Shown here: positions 16,455-27,705 of the stretch, piece after piece | Numbering within the stretch: position 1 is the first letter of the stretch | Layout: the number at the start of each line of letters is the position of its first letter | DNA from: Sideroxydans sp. | Lineage (GTDB): Bacteria > Pseudomonadota > Gammaproteobacteria > Burkholderiales > Gallionellaceae | DNA: 55,550 bases | NCBI GenBank assembly: GCA_013140695.1 | Contig: JABFSI010000085.1 | Location: 1-55,550, forward strand | Reading direction: 5' to 3' | Made by a program: the position numbers and the translations under genes | The notes under the pieces: model-generated | Database searches by the model: none | The model's input: the letters and a program-made list of their open reading frames with translations, nothing else | Told to the model about the DNA's origin: nothing

Positions 16455-17947
16455 GTTCATTCACGCTTGACGCACTGCAAACGCTAGGCGTGAACATCAC
16501 GCACTTGGTATCGGATAGTCGCGCCGTAAAAATGGGTGACACATTTGTGGCGTACCCGGGCGCGCAAGCAGATGGAAGGCGTTTTATTGCACAGGCGATT
16601 GCACAAGGCGCGAATGCGGTGATTTGGGAAGCGCAAGATTTCAGCTGGAACACAGCCTGGACAATTCCCAATTTGGCGGTGCAAAACTTACGCATCCACG
16701 CCAGTCAAATGGCCGACTACGTGTATAGACAACCTTCGCAAAAATTGTGGATGGTGGGCATCACCGGGACCAATGGCAAAACTTCATGCAGTCATTGGTT
16801 GGCTAATTCATTGACGCAGTTGGGGCGCAAGAGCGCGTTGTTGGGCACGCTAGGAAATGGCTTTACCGAGGCGCTGCAAACTACCGCGAACACCACACCT
16901 GATGCGCTCATCGTGCAAAGTTTATTAGCCGAGTATGTGCAGCAAGGGGCGCACGCGGCGGTAATGGAAGTGTCGTCGCATGCGCTCGAACAAGCACGCG
17001 TGGCTAGTGTGCATTACGACGTGGCTTTACTCACCAATCTCACGCGCGACCACTTGGACTATCACGGCGATATGCAAAATTATGCGCGCGCAAAACGTCG
17101 TCTATTTGAGTGGGCGGGTTTGCGCTATGCGGTATTGAATTTGGATGACCTATTTGGCGCGCAAATGGCGCAAGCGTTGCAAGACACGCAGGCTGAGGTC
17201 ATTGGTTACGGCTTGAGCGATGACGCGCTTAAGTTAGCAGAACAGCTAGGCATTCGTATGGTGTACGCCAACCTCACGCAAATAAATGCACAAGGCTTGA
17301 GTTTGCAACTGCACACCAGTTGGGGCGCAGCGCTGTTGCACAGTCCATTACTGGGGCGCTTTAACGCAGAAAATTTGCTCGGTTCATTGGCCGTGTTGCT
17401 GGTGAGTAACGTAAAACTAATGGATGCCGTGCAGGTGTTGAGTGAGCAAGCTGCGGTAGCAGGACGCATGCAAAGTGTGGGTGATAAAAATAGGCCAGCG
17501 GTGGTGGTGGATTACGCCCACACGCCGGATGCACTCGAAAAAGTATTGAGTAGCCTGCGCGAATTGACGCCGGTATCGGGCGAGTTGTTGTGTGTATTTG
17601 GGTGTGGGGGAGATAGGGACCGCGGTAAGCGCCCGATGATGGGGCGCATCGCTGCCAAGCTGGCAGATGTATGCATCGTCACCAGCGACAACCCGCGTAA
17701 CGAAAATCCGTGCGTCATCATGGATGAAATCATGGGCGAGCAAGCGAGTCAGTTCGTGCCGATAGAAGACCGCGCGCAAGCGATCGCGCAAGCCATTCAA
17801 CGCGCGCGTATTAACGACACCGTGCTGATTGCAGGTAAGGGGCATGAGGAATATCAAGAAATTGCGGGTGTGCGCCATGCATTTTCCGACGTGACCATTG
17901 CACAGCACGCTTTGAGCGCATGGAAACCACAGGAGCAACGTACATGA
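16451..17947 (+). CDS. murE: UDP-MurNAc-tripeptide synthetase MurE
   Basis: Adds meso-diaminopimelate to UDP-MurNAc-L-Ala-D-Glu in the cytoplasm. The Mur ligase has 498 residues: an N-terminal MurNAc-binding domain, the ATP-binding VGITGTNGKTSCSHW (about 100-115), the central LTRDHLDYHGDM region, VVVDYAHTPDALEKVL and the C-terminal SDNPRNENP. The DNPR motif marks specificity for meso-DAP over lysine. It is preceded by GGAGGAC and overlaps ftsI and murF through ATGA. Confidence 0.96.
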   Translation: MSSFTLDALQTLGVNITHLVSDSRAVKMGDTFVAYPGAQADGRRFIAQAIAQGANAVIWEAQDFSWNTAWTIPNLAVQNLRIHASQMADYVYRQPSQKLWMVGITGTNGKTSCSHWLANSLTQLGRKSALLGTLGNGFTEALQTTANTTPDALIVQSLLAEYVQQGAHAAVMEVSSHALEQARVASVHYDVALLTNLTRDHLDYHGDMQNYARAKRRLFEWAGLRYAVLNLDDLFGAQMAQALQDTQAEVIGYGLSDDALKLAEQLGIRMVYANLTQINAQGLSLQLHTSWGAALLHSPLLGRFNAENLLGSLAVLLVSNVKLMDAVQVLSEQAAVAGRMQSVGDKNRPAVVVDYAHTPDALEKVLSSLRELTPVSGELLCVFGCGGDRDRGKRPMMGRIAAKLADVCIVTSDNPRNENPCVIMDEIMGEQASQFVPIEDRAQAIAQAIQRARINDTVLIAGKGHEEYQEIAGVRHAFSDVTIAQHALSAWKPQEQRT

Positions 17948-19338
17948 TGCTGCTTTCGCAAGCCGCGCAAGCGCTCAATGCGCAACGAGTGGGGGAAGAT
18001 GTTTTGTTCACTGCTGTATCGACCGATACCCGTTCGATACAAGCGGGCGACTTGTTCATTGCGCTCAAAGGTGAAAACTTCGATGGTGCAAAGTTTGTCG
18101 CTGACGCATTAAAAGCAGGGGCAGTCGCCGCTGTGGTGAGCGCTGAAGGTTATGCGCAAATCTGCGCTACGCTCAATCCGAATTCCTCAATCCTTGTTGT
18201 ACCCGATACGCGCATTGCTTTGGGCAAATTGGCAGCGCACTGGCGCGCGCAGTTTGATATTCCGTTGGTGGGCATTACAGGTAGCAATGGCAAAACGACG
18301 GTGAAAGAAATGCTGGCGGCGATTTTGCGTGTGGCAGCGGGGAGTGAGGAGGCAGTGCTCGCTACGCAAGGGAATTTGAATAACGACATTGGCATGCCAC
18401 TCACTTTGCTCAAATTGCATGCGCAGCATCGCTATGCCGTGATTGAAATGGGCATGAATCATTTGCACGAAATTGATTACCTCACACGCTTGGCGCGCCC
18501 TGATGTGGCGGTGGTGAACAACGCCTCGGGCGCGCATTTACAGGGCTTGGGTTCGATTGAAGGCGTGGCACGTGCCAAGGGTGAAATTTTTGCGGGTCTG
18601 AACGGCTATGGCACGGCGGTGATTAACGCGGATGACAATCACGCTGCACTGTGGCGCAACTTGGCGCGTCCCAATCGAATTTTCGATTTTGCATTGGCGC
18701 ATAGCGCTGCGGTGCAAGGAAAGTGGTTGCCGGCTGAATTTGGTGGTGAGCTAAAACTTCGCACGCCATTGGAGAGCATCAGCATTCAGCTACAAGTGCC
18801 GGGCGAACACAATGCCCGCAACGCACTTGCCGCCGCCACTGCAGCGCTGTCTTTGCAAGTATCGGTGGGCGTGATTGCGCAAGCATTGAGTGCGTTCACC
18901 GGTGTGTCAGGGCGTTTGCAACGCAAGCCAGGGCTGCACGGCGCAACCATTATGGATGACACCTATAACGCCAATCCTGCTTCGATGGCAGCCGCACTTG
19001 ATGTGCTGGCACAAGCGCGAGGTAAGCGCGTGTTTGTGTTGGGAGACATGGGGGAATTAGGCGAAGACGCAGAGAAATTTCATAACGAAGTGGGTGTGGC
19101 GGCGCGTGAACTGGGTATTGAACGCATGCTTGCACTAGGCGCAATGAGCGTGGGTGCAGTCAAAGAGTTCGGCCAAGGTGCGCAGCACTTTGCGGACATC
19201 GAAGCCTTGCAGATTGCATTAGAAAAAGAGATGGATGCGCAGACCACGGTGCTAGTGAAGGGGTCGCGCTTTATGAAGATGGAACGAGTCGTGCGTTTCT
19301 GCGCACAACAAAAGGAGGAAGCATGCTGCTCGCATTAG
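17944..19338 (+). CDS. murF: UDP-MurNAc-pentapeptide synthetase MurF
   Basis: Adds D-Ala-D-Ala to the UDP-MurNAc tripeptide, completing the cytoplasmic pentapeptide precursor. The protein has 464 residues with [16 protein letters not shown] (P-loop), [15 protein letters not shown], and [17 protein letters not shown] in the C-terminal domain. The frame is open from 17920; ATG 17944 has AGGAG upstream and overlaps the murE stop as ATGA. Its 3' end overlaps mraY by 16 bp. Confidence 0.95.
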   Translation: MMLLSQAAQALNAQRVGEDVLFTAVSTDTRSIQAGDLFIALKGENFDGAKFVADALKAGAVAAVVSAEGYAQICATLNPNSSILVVPDTRIALGKLAAHWRAQFDIPLVGITGSNGKTTVKEMLAAILRVAAGSEEAVLATQGNLNNDIGMPLTLLKLHAQHRYAVIEMGMNHLHEIDYLTRLARPDVAVVNNASGAHLQGLGSIEGVARAKGEIFAGLNGYGTAVINADDNHAALWRNLARPNRIFDFALAHSAAVQGKWLPAEFGGELKLRTPLESISIQLQVPGEHNARNALAAATAALSLQVSVGVIAQALSAFTGVSGRLQRKPGLHGATIMDDTYNANPASMAAALDVLAQARGKRVFVLGDMGELGEDAEKFHNEVGVAARELGIERMLALGAMSVGAVKEFGQGAQHFADIEALQIALEKEMDAQTTVLVKGSRFMKMERVVRFCAQQKEEACCSH

Positions 19339-20426
19339 CCCAGTGGTTCGCAGAAGACGTTCGTACGTTCGCCGTGTTCAATTACATCACCCTGCGTGCA
19401 GTGATGGCCGCGATGACCGCACTGTTCATCTCCTTTCTGTTAGGGCCGTGGATGATCCGCAAGCTGACCGCGATGAAGATCGGCCAGTCAGTGCGTACAG
19501 ATGGGCCGCAGACGCACTTGGTGAAAGCGGGAACGCCGACCATGGGTGGCGCGCTCATCCTTGCCTCGGTCGCCATCACTACTTTGTTGTGGGGCGATCT
19601 GCACAACGCTTACATCTGGGTGGTGCTGCTGACTACGCTGGGTGTGGGTGCGATCGGTTGGGTGGATGACTATCGCAAAGTGGTGCATCGCAATCCAGAT
19701 GGCCTGTCGGCACGCGCCAAGATGTTTTGGCAATCGCTCATTGCATTGGCGGTCGGCATCTTCTTGTGGTCGCACGCGACGCTGCCTGCACATACCGAAC
19801 TCATCGTGCCGTTCTTCAAGACCTGGGTGTTCCCGCTGGGCATGGTCGGCTTCATCGTGGTGGTGTATCTCACCATCGTGGGTAGTAGCAATGCAGTGAA
19901 TCTCACCGATGGCTTGGACGGCTTGGCCATCATGCCGACGGTGATGGTGGCGAGTGCGCTGGCGATCTTCGCCTACGTCGCAGGTCATGCCGAGTTCTCC
20001 AAATATCTGGGCGAACCGTCCATCCCAGGAGCGGGTGAGCTGGCCGTGTTCTGTGCCGCCATTGCGGGCGCGGGATTAGCGTTTTTATGGTTTAACGCTT
20101 ATCCAGCCGAAGTGTTCATGGGGGATGTGGGTGCGCTTTCATTAGGTGCGGCATTAGGTACAGTTGCCGTCATCATCCGCCAAGAATTGGTGTTGTTCAT
20201 CATGGGGGGTGTGTTCGTGGTGGAAGCCGTGTCGGTGATGTTGCAGGTCGGATGGTTCAAATACACAAAACGTAGATATGGCACAGGTCAGCGCATCTTG
20301 CTGATGGCGCCGCTGCACCATCACTTCGAACAAAAAGGTTGGAAAGAAACGCAAGTGGTCGTGCGCTTCTGGATCATCACCATGCTGTTGGTGTTGATCG
20401 GTTTGGCAACATTGAAGTTGAGATAA
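19323..20426 (+). CDS. mraY: Phospho-MurNAc-pentapeptide translocase MraY
   Basis: Polytopic membrane enzyme of 367 residues that transfers phospho-MurNAc-pentapeptide to undecaprenyl phosphate, making lipid I. About ten transmembrane helices are visible. The catalytic signatures are [17 protein letters not shown] (the Asp pair), [18 protein letters not shown], and HHHFEQKGW in the last cytoplasmic loop. GGAGGAAG precedes ATG 19323. It is followed by the only REP-cluster gap in the dcw operon. Confidence 0.96.
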   Translation: MLLALAQWFAEDVRTFAVFNYITLRAVMAAMTALFISFLLGPWMIRKLTAMKIGQSVRTDGPQTHLVKAGTPTMGGALILASVAITTLLWGDLHNAYIWVVLLTTLGVGAIGWVDDYRKVVHRNPDGLSARAKMFWQSLIALAVGIFLWSHATLPAHTELIVPFFKTWVFPLGMVGFIVVVYLTIVGSSNAVNLTDGLDGLAIMPTVMVASALAIFAYVAGHAEFSKYLGEPSIPGAGELAVFCAAIAGAGLAFLWFNAYPAEVFMGDVGALSLGAALGTVAVIIRQELVLFIMGGVFVVEAVSVMLQVGWFKYTKRRYGTGQRILLMAPLHHHFEQKGWKETQVVVRFWIITMLLVLIGLATLKLR

Positions 20427-20461
20427 AAAAATGAAGCGGCTAATCCTAAAGCAACTAATTA

Positions 20462-20564
20462 CCGTTCGTCCCGAGTGCCGCGCACAGCGCGGTGTATCGA
20501 GGGATTCCGGCGCATTTCGCGCCGGATGGTTCGATATGGCCTGCGGCCTACTCACCACGAACGG
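20462..20564. repeat. REP-type palindrome cluster between mraY and murD
   Basis: The 162-bp gap holds a structured repeat bounded by CCGTTCGT (20462-20469) and ACGAACGG (20557-20564), a perfect 8-bp inverted pair. Inside are further hairpins: GCCGCGC/GCGCGG-type, TCCGGCGC with GCGCCGGA, and GGCC-TGC-GGCC. The GGTTCGA and ACTCACCACGAACGG parts resemble the TTCGACA(A/G)GCTCA motifs found in hsdR, so both may belong to one repeat family. No gene is present. Confidence 0.65.
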
Positions 20565-20588
20565 GCAGCTAGGTATTAAGAAATAACA

Positions 20589-21980
20589 ATGAACGAATTG
20601 CGCAATCAATCTGTGTTGGTGATCGGCCTCGGCGAGACCGGGCTGTCACTCGCACGCTGGTTGACTGCGCAAGGTGCACAAGTCTGCGTGGCGGATAGTC
20701 GTGCCACCCCACCGGGGGCGGACACGCTGTACAAAGAGATGCCGCAGGTGGATGCGCATTTCGGCCCGTTCCGCGACGAGTCTTTGATCGGCATCGAGCG
20801 TATCGCTATCAGCCCCGGTGTGCCATTGGCAGAGCCTTTCGTGCAGCGCGCCATCGCACGCGGTATCCCAGTGGTGGGTGACATTGAGCTGTTAGCGCAG
20901 CAATTGTCGAGCAATAACTATCGACGCAATACCAAGATCATCGCTATCACCGGCGCGAATGGCAAGACCACCGTCACGAGCATGGTGGGGGCGATGTGTG
21001 TCGAAGCAGGATTGGATACGCAAGTGGCGGGCAATATCTCACCCGCCGTGCTGGATGCGCTGAATCAGCGCACGCAACAACCGCAGGTGTGGGTATTGGA
21101 ACTGTCCAGCTTCCAATTGGAGACGACGCATACCTTGGCTGCGGATGCCGCAGTCGTGTTGAATGTGACTGAAGATCATTTGGATCGTTACGACAGCAGC
21201 ATGGATAAGTATGCGTCTGCCAAGGCGCGCATCTTCCAAGGCGTGGGTGTGCAGGTGCTGAATCGCGAAGATGTGCGCAGTATCGCAATGCAGATTGCAG
21301 GACGCCCACAAATCACTTTTGGTTTGAATGCTCCGATGGGCGAATCAGATTGGGGCATCAAGCGTGAAGGCGATGTGCTGTGGCTGATGCAAGGTGCGCA
21401 AAAAATATTGCGTGCAGATGAGTTGCAGGTGAGTGGCTTGCACAACGTGGCGAATTCGCTGGCGGCGCTGGCTTTGTGTTGCTCGTTAGGATTGCCACTT
21501 GCTCCCTTGGTGAAGGCGTTGCGCAATTTCAAAGGCTTGCCGCATCGTGTCGAAAAAGTGGCTGAAATAAAGGCGGTCACTTACTACGATGATTCGAAAG
21601 GCACCAACGTTGGCGCAACCGAAGCTGCGCTGAAGGGTATGGGTAAATTGAGCGTGGTCATCTTGGGCGGTGATGGCAAAGGACAGGATTTCTCGCCGTT
21701 GAAAGAGGCGGTGGCGCAACATGCGCGCGCGGCGGTGTTGATCGGGCGTGACGCGCCGTTGATTGAAAAAGCACTGCAAGGATGTGGCAAGCCGATCTTG
21801 AAAGCAGGAGACATGGATGAAGCCGTGTGCATCGCCAGTGCGACAGCACAAAGAGGCGATGCGGTGTTGATGTCGCCTGCGTGTGCAAGCTTTGATATGT
21901 ATCGCAACTATTTGCACCGCGCCGAGGCGTTCATCGCGGCAGTCAAAAAAGTGGAGGCTTCATGCACAGTGCCGCTTTGA
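20589..21980 (+). CDS. murD: UDP-MurNAc-L-alanine:D-glutamate ligase MurD
   Basis: Cytoplasmic Mur ligase of 463 residues that adds D-glutamate to UDP-MurNAc-L-Ala. The N-terminal Rossmann-like domain contains [17 protein letters not shown], the ATP-binding loop is [17 protein letters not shown] (about 118-134), and [13 protein letters not shown] and [13 protein letters not shown] lie in the C-terminal domain. It follows the REP gap after mraY and overlaps ftsW by 19 bp. Confidence 0.96.
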   Translation: MNELRNQSVLVIGLGETGLSLARWLTAQGAQVCVADSRATPPGADTLYKEMPQVDAHFGPFRDESLIGIERIAISPGVPLAEPFVQRAIARGIPVVGDIELLAQQLSSNNYRRNTKIIAITGANGKTTVTSMVGAMCVEAGLDTQVAGNISPAVLDALNQRTQQPQVWVLELSSFQLETTHTLAADAAVVLNVTEDHLDRYDSSMDKYASAKARIFQGVGVQVLNREDVRSIAMQIAGRPQITFGLNAPMGESDWGIKREGDVLWLMQGAQKILRADELQVSGLHNVANSLAALALCCSLGLPLAPLVKALRNFKGLPHRVEKVAEIKAVTYYDDSKGTNVGATEAALKGMGKLSVVILGGDGKGQDFSPLKEAVAQHARAAVLIGRDAPLIEKALQGCGKPILKAGDMDEAVCIASATAQRGDAVLMSPACASFDMYRNYLHRAEAFIAAVKKVEASCTVPL

Positions 21981-23128
21981 ACGCGCCGCGTCGTGCCGCG
22001 ATGGCTGAATATGACACCGTGCTGGTGTGGATTGTCACGGGGCTGTTAGCGATTGGCTTGGTGATGGTTTATTCCGCGTCCATTGCGACGGCGGAGGCAG
22101 GGAAATTTACAGGCCATCAGTCTGCCTATTATTTGGTGCGCCATAGCATTTTCATTTCCATCGGGCTGGTGGCTGCGGTACTGGCCTTCAATGTGCCTAC
22201 ACAGGTGTGGCAAAAATACGCCCCCTATCTATTTTTATTAGGCGTAGTTTTGTTGCTGCTCGTATTGATTCCCGGTGTGGGTAAAGTCGTCAATGGCAGT
22301 CGTCGTTGGTTGTCGCTGGGGATATTTAATTTGCAGCCTTCTGAATTGATGAAGCTGTTCGCCGTGTTGTATGCCGCTGACTATGCGGTGCGCAAAGGCG
22401 CAGTGAAGGATCAGATACTCAAGCCATTTTTTCCGATGTTCCTGGCTATTTTTCTGGTGGGCACGCTGTTGTTGTCCGAGCCGGACATGGGGGCTTTCGT
22501 GGTGATTCTGGCGATTGCAATGTGCACACTGTGGCTCGGCGGTTTCAATCTAAAAATTTTTGGCGCACTGACCGTAGCCGTACCGTTGGCTTTTGCGGCA
22601 CTGATTTTTTCTTCACCTTATCGAATGGAACGCGTCGTGGGATTTATGAATCCATGGGCCGACCCATACGGCAAAGGCTATCAACTCAGTCACGCGCTCA
22701 TCGCCTTCGGTCGCGGCGAATGGTTCGGTGTCGGTCTGGGTGGCAGCGTCGAAAAATTGTTCTATCTGCCCGAGGCGCACACCGACTTCTTGCTGGCGGT
22801 CACTGCAGAAGAGTTGGGCTTGGTGGGGGTCGCTACCGTGCTGGTCTTGTTCGCGTGGCTCATCGTGCGGGCGTTCGCCATCGGCCGGCAAGCTGCGATG
22901 TCGGAGCGCCTGTTCCCCGCCTTGGTGGCACAAGGCATCGCCGTGTGGCTGGGCGTGCAAGCCATGATCAACATCGGCGTGAACATGGGCGTGTTGCCGA
23001 CCAAAGGATTGACGTTGCCGTTCCTAAGTTTCGGCGGCAGCGGGGTGGTGGTGAATCTGGTCGCGATCGCGGTGTTGCTCAGAATTGATTACGAGAACAG
23101 GCGAGTCGCTAAAGGACTGCCAATATGA
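21962..23128 (+). CDS. ftsW: Septal peptidoglycan glycosyltransferase FtsW
   Basis: SEDS-family polymerase of 388 residues that works with FtsI at the septum, using lipid II. About ten transmembrane segments are visible. Family features include [37 protein letters not shown] and the C-terminal [23 protein letters not shown] precedes ATG 21962, inside the 3' end of murD. It is followed by the first CCACAGAG-type hairpin. Confidence 0.95.
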   Translation: MHSAALNAPRRAAMAEYDTVLVWIVTGLLAIGLVMVYSASIATAEAGKFTGHQSAYYLVRHSIFISIGLVAAVLAFNVPTQVWQKYAPYLFLLGVVLLLLVLIPGVGKVVNGSRRWLSLGIFNLQPSELMKLFAVLYAADYAVRKGAVKDQILKPFFPMFLAIFLVGTLLLSEPDMGAFVVILAIAMCTLWLGGFNLKIFGALTVAVPLAFAALIFSSPYRMERVVGFMNPWADPYGKGYQLSHALIAFGRGEWFGVGLGGSVEKLFYLPEAHTDFLLAVTAEELGLVGVATVLVLFAWLIVRAFAIGRQAAMSERLFPALVAQGIAVWLGVQAMINIGVNMGVLPTKGLTLPFLSFGGSGVVVNLVAIAVLLRIDYENRRVAKGLPI

Positions 23129-23145
23129 AATTCAAAATCAAAATA

Positions 23146-23204
23146 GCCACAGAGAACACAGAGAAACCCATCAATATCTCTGTGGGCTCTGTGTTCTCTG
23201 TGGC
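23146..23204. repeat. CCACAGAG-type hairpin, copy 1 (ftsW-murG gap)
   Basis: GCCACAGAGAACACAGAG (23146-23163) and its exact reverse complement at 23187-23204 form a perfect 18-bp stem around a 23-base loop. It fills most of the gap between ftsW and murG. Two related copies occur at 24300-24369 and 26696-26768. Confidence 0.85.
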
Positions 23205-23219
23205 AAAAAGGTTTTTAGC

Positions 23220-24281
23220 ATGAGTAGAACCATCCTCATCATGGCAGGCGGTACTGGTGGACACATCTACCCAGGGTTGGCAGTGGCGGATGCGTTGAGG
23301 GCGCAAGGTTGGAACATCGTTTGGTTGGGCGCGCCCAACAGTATGGAAGCCGATCTGGTGCCCAAGCATGGTTACCCCGTGGCATGGGTGAACTTCTCAG
23401 GCGTGCGTGGCAAAGGGATTATGCGTTTGCTCACGTTGCCGTTCACTTTGCTACGGGCATTAGGGCAGAGTGCGGATGCCATCTTCCGTCACCGTCCCGA
23501 CGTGGTGCTGGGTATGGGTGGCTACATCACCATGCCCGGTGGATTGATGGCCGCCATCTTGCGTCGTCCACTGGTCATCCATGAACAGAACTCTATCGCG
23601 GGTATGAGTAACAAGGTGTTAGCGAAGTTATCTACTCGCGTGTTGAGCGGCTTTCCTGGTGTGCTGAAGGCAACGACATGGTGCGGCAATCCCGTGCGTG
23701 CGGACATCGCGGCGGTGGCTGAACCGCAAGCGCGTTTTGCGAACCGTTGTGGCAAGTTGAACGTGCTGGTGGTGGGCGGCAGTTTGGGTGCGCAGGCTTT
23801 GAACGAAGCGTTGCCGAAAGCGCTGGCGCTGATGAGTGAAGCAGAGCGTCCCAACGTATTACATCAGACTGGCAAGAAGCATTTCGAGACCGTGCAAAAG
23901 TTGTACGAGCAAGCGGGAATGAACGCAGACATCCGTGCGTTCCTCGACGACATGGCGAACCAGTATGCGAATGCCGATGTGGTGATCTGCCGTGCTGGCG
24001 CGCTCACCATCGCAGAATTAGCGGCGGCGGGTGTGGCGAGTGTGCTCGTTCCTTTCCCTTTCGCCGTGGACGACCACCAGACCTTCAACGCGCGCTTCCT
24101 GAGTGAGCAGGGCGCGGCGGTGTTGTTGCCACAAACAGAATTGAACGCAGAGAAGTTGGCGCAACTGTTGCGCGAGATGACAAGAGAGAAGTTGCTGGCC
24201 ATGGCGCAAGCCGCACGCAACTTGGCGAAACCGGATGCGACGGCGCAAGTGGTAAAGATTTGTACGGAGTTGGCGGGATGA
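23220..24281 (+). CDS. murG: UDP-GlcNAc:lipid I N-acetylglucosaminyltransferase MurG
   Basis: Peripheral inner-membrane GT28-family enzyme that adds GlcNAc to lipid I, producing lipid II. It has 353 residues: the donor and acceptor loops [19 protein letters not shown] at the N terminus, [23 protein letters not shown], and the nucleotide-binding [16 protein letters not shown] with [14 protein letters not shown] in the C-terminal half. The open frame begins at 23085, but the upstream part is the translated hairpin repeat; ATG 23220 gives the standard start. Confidence 0.95.
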   Translation: MSRTILIMAGGTGGHIYPGLAVADALRAQGWNIVWLGAPNSMEADLVPKHGYPVAWVNFSGVRGKGIMRLLTLPFTLLRALGQSADAIFRHRPDVVLGMGGYITMPGGLMAAILRRPLVIHEQNSIAGMSNKVLAKLSTRVLSGFPGVLKATTWCGNPVRADIAAVAEPQARFANRCGKLNVLVVGGSLGAQALNEALPKALALMSEAERPNVLHQTGKKHFETVQKLYEQAGMNADIRAFLDDMANQYANADVVICRAGALTIAELAAAGVASVLVPFPFAVDDHQTFNARFLSEQGAAVLLPQTELNAEKLAQLLREMTREKLLAMAQAARNLAKPDATAQVVKICTELAG

Positions 24282-24299
24282 AAGAACAAAAGACAATTT

Positions 24300-24369
24300 G
24301 CCACAGAGTACACAGAGATCACAGAGGTGGTGCGGAGGGGTTCTCTGTGGACTCTGTGTTCTCTGTGGC
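24300..24369. repeat. CCACAGAG-type hairpin, copy 2 (murG-murC gap)
   Basis: GCCACAGAGTACACAGAG (24300-24317) pairs with CTCTGTGTTCTCTGTGGC (24352-24369) with one mismatch. An extra ATCACAGAG/TTCTCTGTGG pair lies inside. It occupies the murG-murC gap and ends 18 bp before the murC start. Confidence 0.85.
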
Positions 24370-24387
24370 TAGATTTGGGGTTTGCAT

Positions 24388-25782
24388 ATGAAACATAAGA
24401 TCAAACACATCCACTTCGTCGGTATCGGCGGTTCCGGCATGAACGGTATCGCCGAGGTGTTGCTCAACTTGGGCTTCCAAGTAAGTGGCTCTGACTTGGC
24501 TGAGAGCGGCGTGACGCAACGTTTGCAGACATTGGGCGCGACCATCCATTACGGTCATGACACCAACAACTTGCAAGACGCAGATGCGGTCGTGACCTCG
24601 ACGGCGGTGAAGGCAGATAACCCTGAGGTGGTCGCAGCACGTGAGCGTCGTATCCCCATCGTGCCGCGTGCGGTGATGTTGGCGGAGTTGATGCGCTTGC
24701 GTCAGGGCATCGCCGTGGCGGGTACGCACGGAAAGACGACGACGACTTCGCTGGTGACCAGCGTGTTGGCGAAAGGCGGTTACGACCCGACCTTCGTCAT
24801 CGGTGGCCGTCTCAACAGCAGCGGTGCGAATGCGCGTCTGGGTACGGGCGAGTTCATCGTGGCGGAAGCGGACGAGTCGGATGCGTCCTTTCTTTACCTC
24901 ACTCCCATTTTGGCGGTCATCACTAACATCGATGCTGACCACATGGAGACCTATGGCCACGACTTCAATAAATTGAAGCAGGCCTTCGTCGACTTCATCG
25001 AGCGTCTGCCGTTCTATGGCCGTGCCATGTTGTGTGTGGATGACGAGAACGTGCGCGACATCTTGCCGCGTCTGAGCAAACCCATCACGACCTATGGCTT
25101 TAGCGAAGGTGCGCAGATCCGCGCGGTGAATGTGCGCCACGAAGGTGGAAAGATGCGCTTCACTGCCTTGTGCCGTCACAACACCGTGCCTATCGATTTG
25201 GAGGTGACGCTCAATTTGGCCGGTTTGCACAACGTGCTGAACTCACTCGCAGCCATCGCCGTCGCGCTGGAAGTGGGCGTGTCAGAGGAAGCCATCGTGG
25301 CAGGCTTGGCGGAATTCGAAGGCGTGGGTCGCCGCATGCAGCGCTACGGTGAGATACCACTGGCATCGGGCGGCTCGTTCACCCTCATCGACGATTACGG
25401 TCATCACCCGGTTGAGATGCGCGCGACGTTGGCGGCAGTGCGCGGTGCATTCCCCGATAAGCGTTTAGTGCTGGCATTCCAGCCACATCGCTTCACGCGT
25501 ACGCGTGACTTGTTCGAAGATTTCGTGAAGGTGATGTCAGGTGTGGATGCCTTGGCACTGGCGGAAGTTTATGCGGCAGGTGAACAACCCATCGTTGCAG
25601 CGGACGGCCGCGCACTGATGCATGCCCTACGCGTGGCAGGACAGAACGAAGCCGTGTTCGTCGAGAACATCGCGGACATGCCGCAGACCATCTTGCAGAT
25701 GGCGCGTGATGGCGACGTGGTGCTGACCATGGGTGCGGGCAGCATCGGCGGCGTGCCGAATCTGGTCAAGCAGATGAAATGA
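24388..25782 (+). CDS. murC: UDP-MurNAc:L-alanine ligase MurC
   Basis: First amino-acid ligase of peptidoglycan precursor synthesis, 464 residues. [17 protein letters not shown] lies at the N terminus, the ATP loop is [17 protein letters not shown] (about 112-128), [13 protein letters not shown] and [11 protein letters not shown] are in the central domain, and [14 protein letters not shown] and [13 protein letters not shown] are in the C-terminal domain. ATG 24388 is chosen over the in-frame TTG 24382. The stop overlaps the murB ATG (ATGA). Confidence 0.96.
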   Translation: MKHKIKHIHFVGIGGSGMNGIAEVLLNLGFQVSGSDLAESGVTQRLQTLGATIHYGHDTNNLQDADAVVTSTAVKADNPEVVAARERRIPIVPRAVMLAELMRLRQGIAVAGTHGKTTTTSLVTSVLAKGGYDPTFVIGGRLNSSGANARLGTGEFIVAEADESDASFLYLTPILAVITNIDADHMETYGHDFNKLKQAFVDFIERLPFYGRAMLCVDDENVRDILPRLSKPITTYGFSEGAQIRAVNVRHEGGKMRFTALCRHNTVPIDLEVTLNLAGLHNVLNSLAAIAVALEVGVSEEAIVAGLAEFEGVGRRMQRYGEIPLASGGSFTLIDDYGHHPVEMRATLAAVRGAFPDKRLVLAFQPHRFTRTRDLFEDFVKVMSGVDALALAEVYAAGEQPIVAADGRALMHALRVAGQNEAVFVENIADMPQTILQMARDGDVVLTMGAGSIGGVPNLVKQMK

Positions 25783-26696
25783 AGATGAGCGAACCGACAC
25801 AGTTCACGGCAGACGGGCTTCGCGGCGAATTGAGCTGCGATGTCGATATGCGCCGCCATACCAGTTGGCGTGCGGGCGGTGTCGCCAAGCGCATGTATCA
25901 AGCGGCGGACTTGGCTGATCTGCAACGCTTCTTACAGCAATTGCCTGCTGATGAACCGCTGATGGCGGTCGGTCTGGGTAGCAACCTGTTGGTGCGCGAC
26001 GGTGGTTACCGCGGCACGGTGGTGTTGATGTTGGGGGCGTTGGCCGAGCTGCGCATGGACGGTGATCTGATCTACGTGCAAGCCGGTGTGGCGGGTGCCA
26101 AGCTGGCGCGCTTTGCGGCGACCAACAATTTGTGCGGCGCGGAGTTCTTCGTGGGCATACCGGGAACGATGGGCGGCATGTTGGCGATGAACGCGGGTTG
26201 TTACGGCAGCGAGACATGGCAGAAGGTGGTGCGCGTGCAAGTGTTGACGCGCAGTGGTGAATTGATCGAACGCATCCCGCAGGAATACGACATTGGCTAT
26301 CGCCACGTGGCATTGCATGAGGCAAGCGAAGAATTCTTTGTGGGTGCGTGGTTGAAGTTGGAAGCAGGCGATGTGGAAAAAGCGCGCCAAGACATCAAGG
26401 CATTGATGGAGAAGCGCAGCGCCAGCCAGCCGTTGCAACTGCCTAACTGTGGTTCGGTGTTCCGCAATCCGGAAGGAAACCACGCGGCGAAGTTGATCGA
26501 GGGTTGCGGGTTGAAGGGCAAGACCATAGGTGGCGCGCAAGTGTCGGAGAAGCACGCCAACTTCATCGTGAATATCGGTGAGGCGACCGCGACGGATATC
26601 GAGAGTTTGATCGAAGAAGTGAAGGCGACTGTGTTGCAGCAGACGGGTGTGGAACTACATCCTGAGGTGCGAATTGTGGGAGACAAAAATATTTAG
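25779..26696 (+). CDS. murB: UDP-N-acetylenolpyruvoylglucosamine reductase MurB
   Basis: FAD enzyme that reduces UDP-GlcNAc-enolpyruvate to UDP-MurNAc. It has 305 residues and the type I/II FAD-binding features: NTSWRAGG-like [67 protein letters not shown], and [15 protein letters not shown] with the C-terminal catalytic Glu region [10 protein letters not shown]. Start 25779 overlaps the murC stop; a second ATG lies at 25785. The third CCACAGAG hairpin begins at its stop codon. Confidence 0.95.
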   Translation: MKMSEPTQFTADGLRGELSCDVDMRRHTSWRAGGVAKRMYQAADLADLQRFLQQLPADEPLMAVGLGSNLLVRDGGYRGTVVLMLGALAELRMDGDLIYVQAGVAGAKLARFAATNNLCGAEFFVGIPGTMGGMLAMNAGCYGSETWQKVVRVQVLTRSGELIERIPQEYDIGYRHVALHEASEEFFVGAWLKLEAGDVEKARQDIKALMEKRSASQPLQLPNCGSVFRNPEGNHAAKLIEGCGLKGKTIGGAQVSEKHANFIVNIGEATATDIESLIEEVKATVLQQTGVELHPEVRIVGDKNI

Positions 26697-26768
26697 CCAC
26701 AGAGACCACAGAGCACACAGAGAAAAAAGTTCGCACACGCTCTCTGTGATCTCTGTGTCCTCTGTGGC
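26696..26768. repeat. CCACAGAG-type hairpin, copy 3 (murB-ddl gap)
   Basis: GCCACAGAGACCACAGAG and the following CACACAGAGA (26696-26723) face TCTCTGTGATCTCTGTG and TCCTCTGTGGC (26741-26768), a long imperfect stem of about 28 bp. The first base is the last base of the murB TAG stop codon, so the repeat begins exactly at the gene end. Confidence 0.85.
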
Positions 26769-26784
26769 TGGTTTGAGGTGTTGA

Positions 26785-27705
26785 ATGGAGCAAATGAAAA
26801 AATTTGGAAAAGTGGCGGTGCTGTTCGGCGGACGTTCGGCAGAGCGCGAAGTGTCATTGAAGAGTGGCGCTGCGGTTCTGGCGGCATTGCAACGCAGTGG
26901 TGTGGATGCGCACGCATTCGATCCTGCGCAACGTGATCTGCACAATCTGCTGGACGAGCGTTTTGATCGCGTGTTCATCGCGCTGCACGGACGTTATGGC
27001 GAAGATGGCACGGTGCAGGGCGCGCTGGAGTTGATGGGCATCCCCTACACAGGTAGCGGCGTGATGGCTTCCTCCATCGCTATGGATAAGTGGCGCACCA
27101 AGATGATCTGGCAGGCAGCGGGTTTGCCCATTCCAGATTTCATGATGTTGAACGAACAGAGCGATTGGGATGCGGTGGTCAAGCGTTTGGGTCTGCCGTT
27201 GTTCGTGAAGCCAGCGAATGAAGGCTCCAGCGTCGGCATCAGCAAAGTGAAACAGGTCAGTGAATTGAAAGCCGCTTACGAAGAAGCTGCCAAGCACGAT
27301 AAGTTGGTGATCGCGGAACAATTCATCGGTGGCGGTGAATACACGGCAGCGATCTTGAATGGCCGTGCGTTGCCGGTCATCAAGATCGAACCCGCGAACG
27401 AGTTCTATGACTACGAGGCGAAGTATCTGCGCGATGACACGCGTTACCTATGTCCTTGCGGTTTGAGTGCCGAGCAAGAAGCCGAAATGCAAGCACTAGC
27501 ACAACAAGGCTTCGCCGTGATCGGTGGGCAAGGTTGGGGGCGCGTGGACTTCTTGCGCGGTACGGATGGCAGCGCATATCTGTTGGAAGTGAACACGTCT
27601 CCCGGCATGACCGACCACAGCTTGGTGCCGATGGCGGCACGTGAGGCGGGTATCAGTTTCGAGCAACTCGTAGTGCAGGTGTTGGAGTCTGCGCATGTGG
27701 GATAA
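26785..27705 (+). CDS. ddl: D-alanine--D-alanine ligase
   Basis: ATP-grasp enzyme of 306 residues that joins two D-alanines for MurF. Motifs include [17 protein letters not shown] at the N terminus, [49 protein letters not shown] and the metal-binding [21 protein letters not shown] lies before ATG 26785; ATG 26794 is an alternative. The DdlB-type position within dcw is standard for proteobacteria. The 3' end overlaps ftsQ by 11 bp. Confidence 0.95.
   Translation: MEQMKKFGKVAVLFGGRSAEREVSLKSGAAVLAALQRSGVDAHAFDPAQRDLHNLLDERFDRVFIALHGRYGEDGTVQGALELMGIPYTGSGVMASSIAMDKWRTKMIWQAAGLPIPDFMMLNEQSDWDAVVKRLGLPLFVKPANEGSSVGISKVKQVSELKAAYEEAAKHDKLVIAEQFIGGGEYTAAILNGRALPVIKIEPANEFYDYEAKYLRDDTRYLCPCGLSAEQEAEMQALAQQGFAVIGGQGWGRVDFLRGTDGSAYLLEVNTSPGMTDHSLVPMAAREAGISFEQLVVQVLESAHVG

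Noticed and set aside
23085-23219. N-terminal extension of MurG
   Set aside because: It is the translation of the hairpin repeat and the ftsW end; MurG proteins start right before the GGTGGHI motif.
24319-25230. 303-codon minus-strand frame opposite murC
   Set aside because: It is an antisense shadow rich in His and Arg with no recognisable domain; murC on the plus strand is certain.
23146-26768. CRISPR-like repeat array
   Set aside because: The CCACAGAG units are inverted pairs forming hairpins in separate gene gaps, not direct repeats with unique spacers, and no cas genes are present.
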